From NCBI RefSeq assembly GCF_001724605.1, contig NZ_MEEX01000028.1, forward strand, positions 1 to 64,000: DNA of 64,000 bases. Reading direction: 5' to 3'. Below the pieces are notes generated by a model. That model searched no databases and was not told the DNA's origin. It saw only the letters and a list, made by a program, of their open reading frames with translations. The translations under genes were made by a program, and so were the position numbers. Of the stretch, positions 42,261 to 51,030 are shown in pieces. Each line of letters opens with the position of its first letter. Positions within the stretch are counted from its first letter, which is position 1. The DNA comes from Phenylobacterium sp. SCN 70-31 (GTDB lineage Bacteria; Pseudomonadota; Alphaproteobacteria; Caulobacterales; Caulobacteraceae).

Positions 42261-44519
42261 TCACTCCGCGGTCGCGGGCGGGCCCTTCAGCTTACGGTCG
42301 AAGAAGTCCAGCGCGGCCATCGCCCGGTGCATGCGATTGGCCGGCGTCCAGCCGCCGCGGTGGCGCAGGCCCGGATAGACCATCGTCTCGAACGGCTTGC
42401 CGTCGGCCTGCAGCGCGAACATGACGCGCGTGGCGTGATCGAAGGTGACGTTGTCGTCCGCCATGCCGTGGATCAGGAGCAGCGCGCCGGGCTTCAGGCT
42501 CCCCAGCCGCGCGACAACCTCGGAGGCGGCGTAGCCCGCGGCGTTCTCGGACGGCTTGCCCATGAAGCGCTCGGTGTAGTGGGTGTCGTAGAGGGTCCAG
42601 TCGGTGACGGGCGCCCCCGAGACGCCGGCCCGGAACGGGCTGTCCGGCGCGGTGAGCATCAGCAGCGTCATGTAGCCGCCGTACGACCAGCCGGTGACGC
42701 CGATCCGCCCGCCGTCCACATAGGGCAGGGTCTTCAGGTAGGCCGCGCCCGCGAGCTGGTCGTCCACCTCGAGCTGGCCCAGCCGCCGATCGATGGCGGT
42801 CTTGAAGGCGACCGAGCGGTGGCCCACGCCGCGATTGTCGAGGCGGAACAGGATGTAGCCGGCGTCGAGCAGGATCTGGTCTTCGGGCGTGTGCCAGTTG
42901 GACGCCACACGTGGACCCGAGGGGCCGCCGTAGACCTGGACGATGACCGGATACTTCCGGGAGGGGTCGAAACCCGGCGGGGTGCGCAGCGACCACCACA
43001 GGTCCGAGCCGTCGGCGGCCTTGACGACGCCGAATTCGGGCGCGCGGAGGCGGCCTGCGTAGGGCCAGTAGGGATGGCCCGGCTCCAGGGCGTTCGCCTC
43101 GATCCAGCGGACGCGGGTTCCGTCGGCGCGGTAAAGCGCGGTCTGGGGCGGGGTCTTCGGGTCTTCGTAGGTTCCGGCAAAGGCGCCGCCGGTGTGAGCC
43201 ACGGTCACGGTCCACCAGCCGCCGGCGGGCGTCAGCGGCGTAGGCTCGCCGCGGCGGGCGTAGGACGCGCGCCAGATGCGCCGTTCGCCCGGCGTCTCGC
43301 GGAAGGCGGAGAAGACGACGCTCTTCGTGGCCTCGTCCACGCCCTCGATCTCGTCGACCGGCCAGTCGCCCCGGGTGATCTGGCGGATCAGCCGGCCATC
43401 GCGGCCGTGGAGGTAGAGGTGGCGATGGCCCGAGCGCTCGGACGACCATAGGAACGATCCGTCACCCAGCGGCCGGAAGTCGTCGGTGAGGCCCACCCAG
43501 TGCGGGCTGGTCTCGGTGAGGATCACCTGGCTCCGGCCGGTGGCGGGCTCGACGGCCAGCAGGTCCAGCCGCCGCTGGTCGCGGCTCTGGCGCTGAACGT
43601 AGAGGGTGCGGCCGTCCTTCGCCCATTCGACCCGGGCCAGGTAGATGTCGGCGTCGGCGCCCAGGTCGACCTTCACCCGCGGTCCGTCCAGCGGCTGGAC
43701 GTAGAGATCGACCACGGCGTTCGGCCGGCCGGCGCGCGGATACCTCTGAGGGACCACACGGGCGCCGGTGGCGTTCACTTCGGGCCGCTCGACCACGTCG
43801 ACGCCGGTCTGGTCCACGAAGGCGACGGCGATCGCCCGCTCGTCGGGGCTCCACCAGTAACCGGTGTGGCGGCGCATCTCCTCCTGGGCGATGAACTCGG
43901 CCGTGCCCCAGCTCCGCAGTTCGGTCCCCCCCTCGGTCAGGGCGCGCTCGGCGCCGCCGGCGGCCGGCGTGACGTAGAGGTCGTCGTTGCGGACGTAGGA
44001 GACATAGGTCCCGCGGGGCGAGATCTTGGCGTCGATCTCGTCGCCGGGCGTCCGGGTGAGCTGGCGGGCCCGGCGCGACGCGACGTCGTAGATCCAGAGA
44101 TCGCCCTCTACCGGCGCCAGGATCAGCCGTGCCTGACGGTCCCAGGCGTAGTCCACCACGCCGCGCGTCGCGACGCCCGCCCGCTCGCGGCGGGCTTTCT
44201 CGGCCTCGGAGAGTTCGCGCTCGGGCGGGGCGAGTTGCTTGCCGTCCAGTAGCAGGCGCGGCTCGCCGCCGGCGACGTCGGCGATCCAGAGGTCGCTGAT
44301 CGTGAGGTCGTCGTCGCGGGTCCTGATGTAGGTGACCGACAGGCCGTCGGGCGACAGCTTCACCCCGCGGGCGCGGGGACCGGAGATGTCGGGGCTCTCG
44401 AAGATCCGCTTGGGCGGCAGGGGCTCGCCCTTGTCCAGGACCGGTGTGTGAACCTGAGTCTGGGCGTGGACGGGGACGACGACGGCGAGAGCCACGAGCG
44501 CGGCGGCAAGACGTTTCAT
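42261..44519 (-). CDS. Dipeptidyl peptidase IV-type S9 serine peptidase, exported
   Basis: The 752-residue protein has a signal peptide (LAAALVALAVVVPVHAQ), a beta-propeller of about 500 residues and a C-terminal alpha/beta hydrolase. The catalytic triad is visible: Ser612 in GWSYGGY, Asp688 in MADDNVTF and His near 720 in GLRHRGG. In the propeller, TAEFIAQEEM resembles the DPP-IV motif with the double Glu that binds the free N-terminus, which supports dipeptidyl release over oligopeptidase activity. It is expected in the periplasm for peptide use. ATG at 44519; convergent with the hybrid kinase gene. Confidence 0.87.
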   Translation of the reverse strand: MKRLAAALVALAVVVPVHAQTQVHTPVLDKGEPLPPKRIFESPDISGPRARGVKLSPDGLSVTYIRTRDDDLTISDLWIADVAGGEPRLLLDGKQLAPPERELSEAEKARRERAGVATRGVVDYAWDRQARLILAPVEGDLWIYDVASRRARQLTRTPGDEIDAKISPRGTYVSYVRNDDLYVTPAAGGAERALTEGGTELRSWGTAEFIAQEEMRRHTGYWWSPDERAIAVAFVDQTGVDVVERPEVNATGARVVPQRYPRAGRPNAVVDLYVQPLDGPRVKVDLGADADIYLARVEWAKDGRTLYVQRQSRDQRRLDLLAVEPATGRSQVILTETSPHWVGLTDDFRPLGDGSFLWSSERSGHRHLYLHGRDGRLIRQITRGDWPVDEIEGVDEATKSVVFSAFRETPGERRIWRASYARRGEPTPLTPAGGWWTVTVAHTGGAFAGTYEDPKTPPQTALYRADGTRVRWIEANALEPGHPYWPYAGRLRAPEFGVVKAADGSDLWWSLRTPPGFDPSRKYPVIVQVYGGPSGPRVASNWHTPEDQILLDAGYILFRLDNRGVGHRSVAFKTAIDRRLGQLEVDDQLAGAAYLKTLPYVDGGRIGVTGWSYGGYMTLLMLTAPDSPFRAGVSGAPVTDWTLYDTHYTERFMGKPSENAAGYAASEVVARLGSLKPGALLLIHGMADDNVTFDHATRVMFALQADGKPFETMVYPGLRHRGGWTPANRMHRAMAALDFFDRKLKGPPATAE

Positions 44520-44633
44520 GCCGGACGTTGAACAGGGTCGAGCTGCGCTTGGCAATCGGGGTTTCGCGCAACGGCCGTGCCCGCGCGACCGAGTCGCTTG
44601 AACATCGGCGGGGTCTGTGTCACCTCCCGCCGC

Positions 44634-44885
44634 ATGAGCGAGACGACGTCCGACACGCCGCCCGACCGGCTGAGCGTGGATCCCAACAGCCCCTACTACG
44701 ACGCCGACGTTCTGGCGCGGAACGTGGGCGTGCGCTTCAAGGGCGAGGACAAGACGAACGTCGAGGAATACTGCGTGAGCGAGGGCTGGGTGCGCCTGTC
44801 GGTGGGCACGGCCAAGGACCGGCGGGGCAACGCCCTGACGCTCAAGCTCCAGGGTCCGGTCGAGCCGTACTACCGCGAAGGCTGA
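44634..44885 (+). CDS. DUF3297 family small protein
   Basis: The 83-residue protein contains DRLSVDPNSPYYDADVLARN followed by VGVRFKG, the signature of DUF3297. It is acidic and soluble with no signal peptide. The in-frame ATG at 44577 would add 19 residues without a ribosome binding site and is rejected. Function is unknown. It is a single gene between the peptidase and aroB. Confidence 0.82.
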   Translation: MSETTSDTPPDRLSVDPNSPYYDADVLARNVGVRFKGEDKTNVEEYCVSEGWVRLSVGTAKDRRGNALTLKLQGPVEPYYREG

Positions 44886-44928
44886 GGCAGGCGCGCGGGC
44901 GACAGCGCAACAGGCGCCAGTCCGAACG

Positions 44929-46059
44929 CTACCGCGCCCCCTCGGCGCGGAGGAAGGCGAGCACCGCATCGGCGTCCACGTCGCGGGCCACGAAGGCGTC
45001 GCCCAGGGCGCGGGCGAGGATGAAGGTCAGGCGGCCGGCTTCGGCCTTCTTGTCCTGGGCCATGTGCGCCACGAGGCGCGTGGCGTCGAACGGATGGCCG
45101 GCGACCTCGGCCAGCGTGGTCGGCAATCCCGAGGCGGCGATCCCGGCGACGGCGCGCGCCGCGTCCTGTCCCGGGCAGAATCCTTGAGCGGCCGAGAAGC
45201 GGAAGGCCAGGGCCATGCCCGCCCCGACGGCTTCGCCGTGCAGCAGGGCGTCTCCGTAGCCGGTCTCGGCTTCCAGGGCGTGGCCGAAGGTGTGGCCCAG
45301 GTTGAGGAGGGCGCGGCGGCCCTGCTCCTTCTCGTCCTCGGCGACGATCTCGGCCTTCATCTCGACCGAGCGCGCCACGGCATGGCCCAGGGCGTCGGGG
45401 ACAGGGCCGGCGGGGTCGAGGGCGAAGAGGGCTTCGCGGTTGCCGCCATGCTCCAGCCACTCGAAGAAGTCGCGGTCGCCCAGGAGACCGTACTTGATGA
45501 TCTCGGCGTAGCCGGCGCGGATCTCGCGGACGGGCAGGGTGGCCAGCACCGAAAGGTCGGCCAGGACGAGGCGCGGCTGGTGGAAGGCGCCGATCAGGTT
45601 CTTGCCGCGCGGGGTGTCGATGGCGGTCTTGCCGCCCACCGAGGAATCCACCTGCGCCAGCAGGGTGGTGGGGATCTGTACGAAGTCGATCCCGCGCTTG
45701 TAGATCGCGGCGGCGAAGCCGGCGAGGTCGCCCACGACGCCGCCGCCGAAGGCGGTGATCAGGTCGCCGCGATCCAGCTCCAGCGCCAGCAGGCGGTCGC
45801 TGAGGCCGGCCAGGCCCTCGAACGACTTGGTCTGCTCGCCCGGCGGCACGATCACGGGCAGCGCCTCGATCCCCGCGGCGGCCAGGGCCGCGGTGAGGCG
45901 CGCGCCGTGCAGGGCCCACACGGTCTCGTCGCTGACCACGGCGGTGCGACCGCGCTTCAGGAAGGGGGCCATCAGGCGGCCGGCCTGCTCCAGGACGCCG
46001 TCCCCCACCAGGACGTCGTAGGCGCGCGCGCCCAGGCCGACGGGAACGCTGCGGCTCAT
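44929..46059 (-). CDS. aroB: 3-dehydroquinate synthase
   Basis: The 376-residue protein has all AroB hallmarks: [21 protein letters not shown] for NAD binding, [19 protein letters not shown], and the metal ligands in [10 protein letters not shown] (Glu), [11 protein letters not shown] (His) and LHGEAV (His). It turns DAHP into 3-dehydroquinate, the second step of the shikimate pathway. The ATG overlaps the aroK stop by 4 bases, so aroK-aroB is an operon. Length is normal. Confidence 0.96.
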   Translation of the reverse strand: MSRSVPVGLGARAYDVLVGDGVLEQAGRLMAPFLKRGRTAVVSDETVWALHGARLTAALAAAGIEALPVIVPPGEQTKSFEGLAGLSDRLLALELDRGDLITAFGGGVVGDLAGFAAAIYKRGIDFVQIPTTLLAQVDSSVGGKTAIDTPRGKNLIGAFHQPRLVLADLSVLATLPVREIRAGYAEIIKYGLLGDRDFFEWLEHGGNREALFALDPAGPVPDALGHAVARSVEMKAEIVAEDEKEQGRRALLNLGHTFGHALEAETGYGDALLHGEAVGAGMALAFRFSAAQGFCPGQDAARAVAGIAASGLPTTLAEVAGHPFDATRLVAHMAQDKKAEAGRLTFILARALGDAFVARDVDADAVLAFLRAEGAR

Positions 46060-46604
46060 TTCGCGGTCTCGCCGAGATGGGCGTTCAGGGCCTCGATCAC
46101 CTGGGCGACGGTGATGTGGTGGGCGGCGTCGCCGGTCTCCACCACGACGTCGGCCTCGGCATAGACCGGATAGCGGATTTCGGCCTGGGCCTTGAGGACC
46201 TCCAGCGGGTCCTTGTCGGCGATGAGCGGACGCGTGTCCTTGCGGCCGACCCGGCGGGCCAGGATGTCCAGGTCGGCCTTCAACCACACCGAGATCGCGC
46301 GCGCCTTGATCAGGGCGCGGGTCTCGTCGTTCATGAAGGCGCCGCCGCCCGTGGCCAGGACATGGGGCGGCCCCTCAAGCAGGCGCGCGATCACGCGGCG
46401 TTCGCCGTCGCGGAAGGCGGGTTCGCCCAGGGCGGAGAAGATCTCGGAGATCGAGCGCCCGGCGGCCGCTTCGACCTCGGAGTCGGCGTCGCGGAACGGC
46501 AGGCCGAGAGTCATGGCCAGGCGTCGGCCCACGCTGGACTTGCCGACGCCCATGAGTCCTACGAGCGCGATGGTGCGGCGGCGAAGCGGTTCGTGCGGTT
46601 CCAT
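46056..46604 (-). CDS. aroK: Shikimate kinase
   Basis: The 182-residue protein has a Walker A motif (GLMGVGKSS), the shikimate-binding RDADSEVE and GGGAF motifs, and the lid Arg in DTRPLI. It phosphorylates shikimate at O3 with ATP. ATG at 46604 gives a family-length protein; a longer frame (46742) would add a Gly/Arg-rich leader overlapping the divergent gene and is rejected. First gene of the aroK-aroB operon. Confidence 0.95.
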   Translation of the reverse strand: MEPHEPLRRRTIALVGLMGVGKSSVGRRLAMTLGLPFRDADSEVEAAAGRSISEIFSALGEPAFRDGERRVIARLLEGPPHVLATGGGAFMNDETRALIKARAISVWLKADLDILARRVGRKDTRPLIADKDPLEVLKAQAEIRYPVYAEADVVVETGDAAHHITVAQVIEALNAHLGETAK

Positions 46605-46673
46605 GAGCGGGGCAGGCTTTACACGACGCTGCGCCCTCGCGCCAACCGGCGCACTCGGGTTAGGCTCGAAGCC

Positions 46674-47921
46674 ATGTCGCGTCTGACGTCCTTCGCCGCC
46701 ACCCTCGTCCTCGCCGCCTCGGCTGCGAGCGTTCCCGCCCACGCCGCCCAGGGACCGGCGCCGGTCCCCCTCCTGGCGCAGATCGAGGTGCAGGTGAGCG
46801 AACTCGCCGCGCCCGATGCGTTCTCCACGCCCGGCCGGGACACCGGCCTGCCGCGGGATCTGTGGCGGGGAACCCCGGTGGAGACGGCGAGGACGGTCCT
46901 GCCGATGCTGAACGGGAAGCCGCTCTCGCCGGCGTCGGCGGCGTTGGCGCTCCGCGTGCTGGCGACGGGGGCGCCGGGTCCCGACGGTGCGGCGGGCGAC
47001 GAGGCGCTGGCCGGCGCGCGGGCCGGAGCGCTGCTGGCGCTGGGCGACTTCACGGCCGCCGCGAGGGTTCTGGATCGGGCGCCGGGGCAGGACCGCAATC
47101 CCGACGTGGCGCGCGCGGCCGCCGAGGCGGCGCTGCTGGCGGATCAGGCCCGGCGGGCGTGCGCCATCGCCGATGGCCTCGCCAGCGGGCGCGGCGACAT
47201 CTACTGGCTGCGGCTGCGCGCCTTCTGCCAGGTCGAAGCGGAGCAGACGGCCCAGGCCCAGCTCACCTTCGATCTCGCCCAGACGCAGTCGCGCGACGCC
47301 GTCTACGGACGGCTGATGGGCGCCAGGCTCTCGGGCGGGGCGGGCGCTCCCGGCGCGGCTTCGCTGCGCAACGGACTGGACCTCGCCCTGTCGCGGTCGC
47401 TGGGCCTGGATCTCTCCACGGCCAAGCCTGCGCCGGCGGTTGCGGCGGCGCTGTCGGGCGAGGCGCCCGCGCCGCCCGTCTTCGACACCGCGGCGATCGA
47501 CGCCGAGATCGGCGGCCTGGGAGAGGCCATCGCCGCCGGCCCGCCGCCGCAGGGCGCGGTCTCGGCCCTGATAGCGGCGGCGCTCGACGCCGATCCCAAG
47601 ACGCGAACGCGCATGCAGTCGGCGGCGCTCCTGGCGGCGGCGCTGTCGGGCGAGCTGCCGGCGGCCGACCGGGGGCGTATCGCCGCGTTCGCGGTGGCCG
47701 AGGGCAAGTCGCCCGCAGGCCGCAACCTGGCCCTCGAGGCCGCGGCGGACGCCCGAAGGGCGGGTGAGGTGGCGCTGCTCGCGCTGTGGACCAGCGCCGA
47801 CGCCGGCGCGGCCGGGCCCGCTCTGGCCGATCGCGTGCGTATCGTCCGCGCGCTGGCGCGGGCCGGCCTCATGGGCGAGGCGCGCGCGTTCGTGCTGGAA
47901 GGCCTGGCGGGGCTGAAGTGA
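46674..47921 (+). CDS. Exported alanine-rich helical protein of unknown function
   Basis: The 415-residue protein has a signal peptide (LTSFAATLVLAASAASVPAHA) and an alanine-rich all-helical body that looks like degenerate TPR or Sel1 repeats (AGALLALGDFTAAARVLDRA, AAEAALLADQARRACAIADG). I recognise no named family. The stop overlaps the xerD GTG by 4 bases, so it is coupled to xerD. The functional link between an exported helical protein and a recombinase is unclear and may be only chromosomal order. Confidence 0.75.
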   Translation: MSRLTSFAATLVLAASAASVPAHAAQGPAPVPLLAQIEVQVSELAAPDAFSTPGRDTGLPRDLWRGTPVETARTVLPMLNGKPLSPASAALALRVLATGAPGPDGAAGDEALAGARAGALLALGDFTAAARVLDRAPGQDRNPDVARAAAEAALLADQARRACAIADGLASGRGDIYWLRLRAFCQVEAEQTAQAQLTFDLAQTQSRDAVYGRLMGARLSGGAGAPGAASLRNGLDLALSRSLGLDLSTAKPAPAVAAALSGEAPAPPVFDTAAIDAEIGGLGEAIAAGPPPQGAVSALIAAALDADPKTRTRMQSAALLAAALSGELPAADRGRIAAFAVAEGKSPAGRNLALEAAADARRAGEVALLALWTSADAGAAGPALADRVRIVRALARAGLMGEARAFVLEGLAGLK

Positions 47922-48838
47922 GCGCCGCCGGGTGGCCTGAAGCCTTCCTCGAGATGATGGCCGTCGAGCGGGCGGCCGCGCGCAACACCCTGAACGCCTA
48001 CGCCCGGGACCTGGAGGACGCGTCGGGTTTCCTCGGCCGCCGCGGCCAGACCCTGGGGGACGCCGCCGCCGAGGACGTGGAGGCCTATTTCACCGACCTC
48101 GGCGTCCGCGGGCTGTCGCCGGCCACCGCGGCGCGGCGGCGCGCGGCGCTGCGGCAGTTCTACCGGTTCGTGCTGTCGGAGGGCTGGCGCGACGACGACC
48201 CCTCGCGCCGGATCGAGGCGCCGCGGCAGGGCCGGGCGTTGCCGAAGGTGCTGAGCCGCGAGGACATGGACCGCCTGATCGCGGCGGCGGGCGGGCGGGA
48301 CGGCGCTCACGGCCGCGCCGAGGGGCTGCGGCTGGCCTGCATGGTCGAGCTGGCCTACGCCTCGGGCCTGCGGATCTCGGAGCTGACGTCGCTGCCGCTG
48401 GCTGCTCTGGCCCGCGACCCGGCCTATCTCATCGTGAAGGGCAAGGGCGGGAAGGAACGGCTGGCGCCGCTGAACGACGCCGCCCGCGCCGCGGTGAAGG
48501 CTTACCTGGACGTGCGCGACGTCTTCCTGCCCAGGGGCGATGCGGCGAACCCCTGGCTGTTCCCCTCACGAGGCAAGGCGCGGCGGCTCACACCCCGGCG
48601 TTTCGCCCAGCTGCTGGACGAGGCTGCGGCGGCCTGCGGCGTCGATCCCGAGCGGGTCAGCCCCCACGTCCTGCGGCACGCCTTCGCCACGCACCTGCTG
48701 GAGGGCGGCGCCGATCTGCGGGTGGTGCAGACGCTGCTGGGCCATGCCGACATCGCCACGACCCAGATCTATACCCATGTGGCCTCGGACCGCCTGCGCG
48801 AGGTGGTGGCGACGAAGCACCCGCTGGCCAAGAAGTGA
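47918..48838 (+). CDS. xerD: Site-specific tyrosine recombinase XerD
   Basis: The 306-residue protein has the N-terminal SAM-like core-binding domain (NTLNAYARDLEDASGFL) and a complete catalytic domain: Arg in SGLRISEL, Lys in GKGGKER, His-x-x-Arg in HVLRHAFATHLL, His in LGHADIATTQIY and the nucleophilic Tyr just after. XerD works with XerC at dif to resolve chromosome dimers. The start is GTG overlapping the upstream stop (GTGA). It is followed by accA, as in related genomes. Confidence 0.9.
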   Translation: MSAAGWPEAFLEMMAVERAAARNTLNAYARDLEDASGFLGRRGQTLGDAAAEDVEAYFTDLGVRGLSPATAARRRAALRQFYRFVLSEGWRDDDPSRRIEAPRQGRALPKVLSREDMDRLIAAAGGRDGAHGRAEGLRLACMVELAYASGLRISELTSLPLAALARDPAYLIVKGKGGKERLAPLNDAARAAVKAYLDVRDVFLPRGDAANPWLFPSRGKARRLTPRRFAQLLDEAAAACGVDPERVSPHVLRHAFATHLLEGGADLRVVQTLLGHADIATTQIYTHVASDRLREVVATKHPLAKK

Positions 48839-48847
48839 CGCCTTTGC

Positions 48848-48898
48848 GCCCCCACCGCCGGCTTCGCCGCCACCTCCCCCGCCGACGCAGGGGAGGAA
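48848..48898. repeat. REP-like intergenic GC-rich palindromic element
   Basis: Read on the minus strand the element runs CCTCCCC, a short loop, GGGGGAGGTGGC, then GGCGAAGCC and ends GGTGGGGGC. Two nested hairpins are possible. Elements of this kind are scattered in intergenic regions of Caulobacterales and related genomes (general knowledge). It lies between the convergent xerD and glycine-zipper genes. Confidence 0.5.
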
Positions 48899-48910
48899 CT
48901 GAGCGGTGCG

Positions 48911-49687
48911 TCAGCCGGTGATGCGGTAGCGCCGGTCGCCGTCGGGGCAGACGCGGACGTAGCGCATGTCGCGGCCATAGGCGTCGACGGGAGCCGCCGC
49001 GAGCCGGCAGCCCTCGCGGTTGTAGTAGCCGCTGTCGTAGGCCGAGGAGAATCGGCGGCGGCCTTCGCGGTAGGGGATGGTCTCGTCGTAGGTGAAGTAG
49101 GGGCCGCGGCTGTCGCAGCGATACTTGCGGTCGCTGGAGTTGCCGATGGCGGCGCCCAGGCCCGCGCCGACCACGCCGCCAAGGACCGCGCCCTCGGTCC
49201 TGACGCCGCTGGAGGCGACCTGCGAGCCCAGGACCGCGCCGGCCAGGGCGCCGATCAGGCCGCCGGCCACGGTGTTGGTGTTGCTGTCGCAGCGGATGTT
49301 GGCCGAGGCGTGCTGCCCGTAATAGCCGGCGTAGGGCGGCGGTTGGTTGCGGGTCCAGTAGGCTTCGTCCCAGACCGGTCGGGCGTAGACGCGGGCATAG
49401 GCCCCCGAGCCGTGGCGGCGGTCGTAGATCGTCCGTGCGCGCTCCCATTCCGCGAGGCGGCGGTCGTAGTCGCGACGTGCGGCGCGATGATCGCGGCGGG
49501 CCTCGCGATAGTCGGCGCGTGTGTCCTCGTACTGGGCGCGCTGGGCCTCGTAGCGATCGCGTTCGGCTTCGTAGGCGCGCTGCTGGCGCTGATATTCGTC
49601 GGTGGGGCGATAGGGCTGGGCGGCGGCCGGCAGAGCGGTCGCGATCGCCAGCGCCGAGGCCAGACCGATCCGGGCGGACGTCGTCAT
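48911..49687 (-). CDS. Exported glycine-zipper (17 kDa antigen-like) protein
   Basis: The 258-residue protein has a signal peptide (MTTSARIGLASALAIATALP), a charged Tyr/Arg-rich helical region with repeated YEAERDRYEAQRAQYED-type units, a double glycine zipper (AGGLIGALAGAVLGSQVASS and GAVLGGVVGAGLGAAIGNSS), and a C-terminal domain with several Tyr and two Cys. The zipper is the Rick_17kDa_Anti/2TM type found in outer-membrane-associated proteins. It is convergent with xerD and divergent from accA. Exact function unknown. Confidence 0.8.
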   Translation of the reverse strand: MTTSARIGLASALAIATALPAAAQPYRPTDEYQRQQRAYEAERDRYEAQRAQYEDTRADYREARRDHRAARRDYDRRLAEWERARTIYDRRHGSGAYARVYARPVWDEAYWTRNQPPPYAGYYGQHASANIRCDSNTNTVAGGLIGALAGAVLGSQVASSGVRTEGAVLGGVVGAGLGAAIGNSSDRKYRCDSRGPYFTYDETIPYREGRRRFSSAYDSGYYNREGCRLAAAPVDAYGRDMRYVRVCPDGDRRYRITG

Positions 49688-49861
49688 GGAGGAAGCTCCC
49701 TGGTCGTTCTCGAGGGCAGTTCTCGTGGCGGCCAAACGGCCAAGCCCCGCCGCGCGTTCCGTCGCGTGGCGACGACCGGGGTCTTCGGCGCTTGTGACGG
49801 GGGCCGATCACGCCTAATTTCCGCGGCTTCCCGGGGCCCGCCCCACACGACGGATTCCTGA

Positions 49862-50824
49862 ATGGCCGCCCACTACCTCGAGTTCGAGCGCCCCATCGCC
49901 GACCTCGAAGCCAAGATCGAAGAGCTGTCGCGGCTGTCCGCCAAGGCGAACGCCGGTTCGTTCGACGAGGAGATCGAAGCGTTGCGGACACGGGTCCAGG
50001 ATCTTCGTCGCGAGGCCTATGAGAACCTCGACGCCTGGCAGAAGACGCAGGTGGCCCGCCACCCCGACCGACCGCACTTCATCGACTACGCCGCAGCGCT
50101 GATCGACGAGTTCCAGGAGTTGCGCGGCGACCGCAAGTTCGCCGACGATCCGGCGATCCTGGGTGGCGTCGGCCGTTTCCGGGGCCGCGCCGTCGTTGTG
50201 ATGGGCAACGAGAAGGGACGCGACACCGCCAGCCGGGTGAAGCACAACTTCGGCTACGCCCGGCCCGAGGCCTATCGCAAGACCGTGCGGCTGATGGAGC
50301 TGGCCGAGCGGTTCTCTCTGCCGGTGCTGAGCTTCGTGGACACGCCGGCCGCCTACCCGGGGATCGCATCCGAAGAGCGGGGCGTGGCCGAGGCTATCGC
50401 GCGCTCGACCGAAAAGGCGCTGATGCTCGGCGTGCCGATGGTGGCGGTCATCACGGGCGAGGGCGGATCGGGGGGCGCCATCGCCACCGCCTGCGGCAGC
50501 CGCGTGCTGATCATGGAGCACGCCATCTATTCGGTGATCCCGCCCGAGGGCGCCAACTCCATCCTCTGGCGCGGGGCGCGGACGGCGGCCGAGGCCGCGA
50601 ACGCCATGAAGATCACGGCCCAGGATCTCCTGCAGATGAAGGTGGTGGACCGGATCATCCCGGAGCCGCCGGGCGGCGCGCATGCCGATCCTGACTCGGC
50701 GATCGCCGCCGTGGGCGACGCGGTCGAGCAGGAACTGGCCAGTCTGGACGGCCTGTCCCCGGACGAACTCCGCGCGCGTCGCGCCGAACGCTTCTACGCC
50801 ATCGGCCGCAGCGGCCTGCAGTAG
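49862..50824 (+). CDS. accA: Acetyl-CoA carboxylase carboxyltransferase subunit alpha
   Basis: The 320-residue protein has the AccA signature: FERPIADLEAKIEELSR at the N-terminus, GRAVVVMGNEKGRDTASR in the middle, VLSFVDTPAAYPGIASEERG and ITGEGGSGGAIATACG for the oxyanion and CoA site, and YSVIPPEGANSILWR. It transfers carboxyl from carboxybiotin to acetyl-CoA as a heterotetramer with AccD. It is a single gene with its own 174-base upstream region. Full length for the family. Confidence 0.96.
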   Translation: MAAHYLEFERPIADLEAKIEELSRLSAKANAGSFDEEIEALRTRVQDLRREAYENLDAWQKTQVARHPDRPHFIDYAAALIDEFQELRGDRKFADDPAILGGVGRFRGRAVVVMGNEKGRDTASRVKHNFGYARPEAYRKTVRLMELAERFSLPVLSFVDTPAAYPGIASEERGVAEAIARSTEKALMLGVPMVAVITGEGGSGGAIATACGSRVLIMEHAIYSVIPPEGANSILWRGARTAAEAANAMKITAQDLLQMKVVDRIIPEPPGGAHADPDSAIAAVGDAVEQELASLDGLSPDELRARRAERFYAIGRSGLQ

Positions 50825-50970
50825 CCGCGATCGCGCCCGCGCCGCGCTCCCGCGGGCGGGACTCCTACGGCTCGGGCCGGTATCCGCCGGATTGGGCCTG
50901 GCCTTCCTTCACAGCGCTTTCGGCGTGGAACCTCCATCGCCGCCGTGACGGGTGACGCAAGAGCCTCCGC

Positions 50971-51006
50971 AAACGAAAGAAGCCGCCGGGTCGCCCCGGC
51001 GGCTTC
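50971..51006 (-). terminator. Terminator of the second TonB receptor gene
   Basis: A perfect 12-base-pair stem (GAAGCCGCCGGG / CCCGGCGGCTTC, loop TCGC on the plus strand) is followed on the minus strand by TTTCGTTT. It lies 25 bases beyond the receptor stop and could also stop accA transcripts. Confidence 0.82.
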
Positions 51007-51030
51007 GTCGTTTCCGACTTCAGGCGTCGC

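Noticed and set aside
47918-48838. XerD as integrase of a mobile element
   Set aside because: The protein has the conserved XerD layout and sits in a housekeeping neighbourhood (aroK, accA) with no flanking repeats or cargo.
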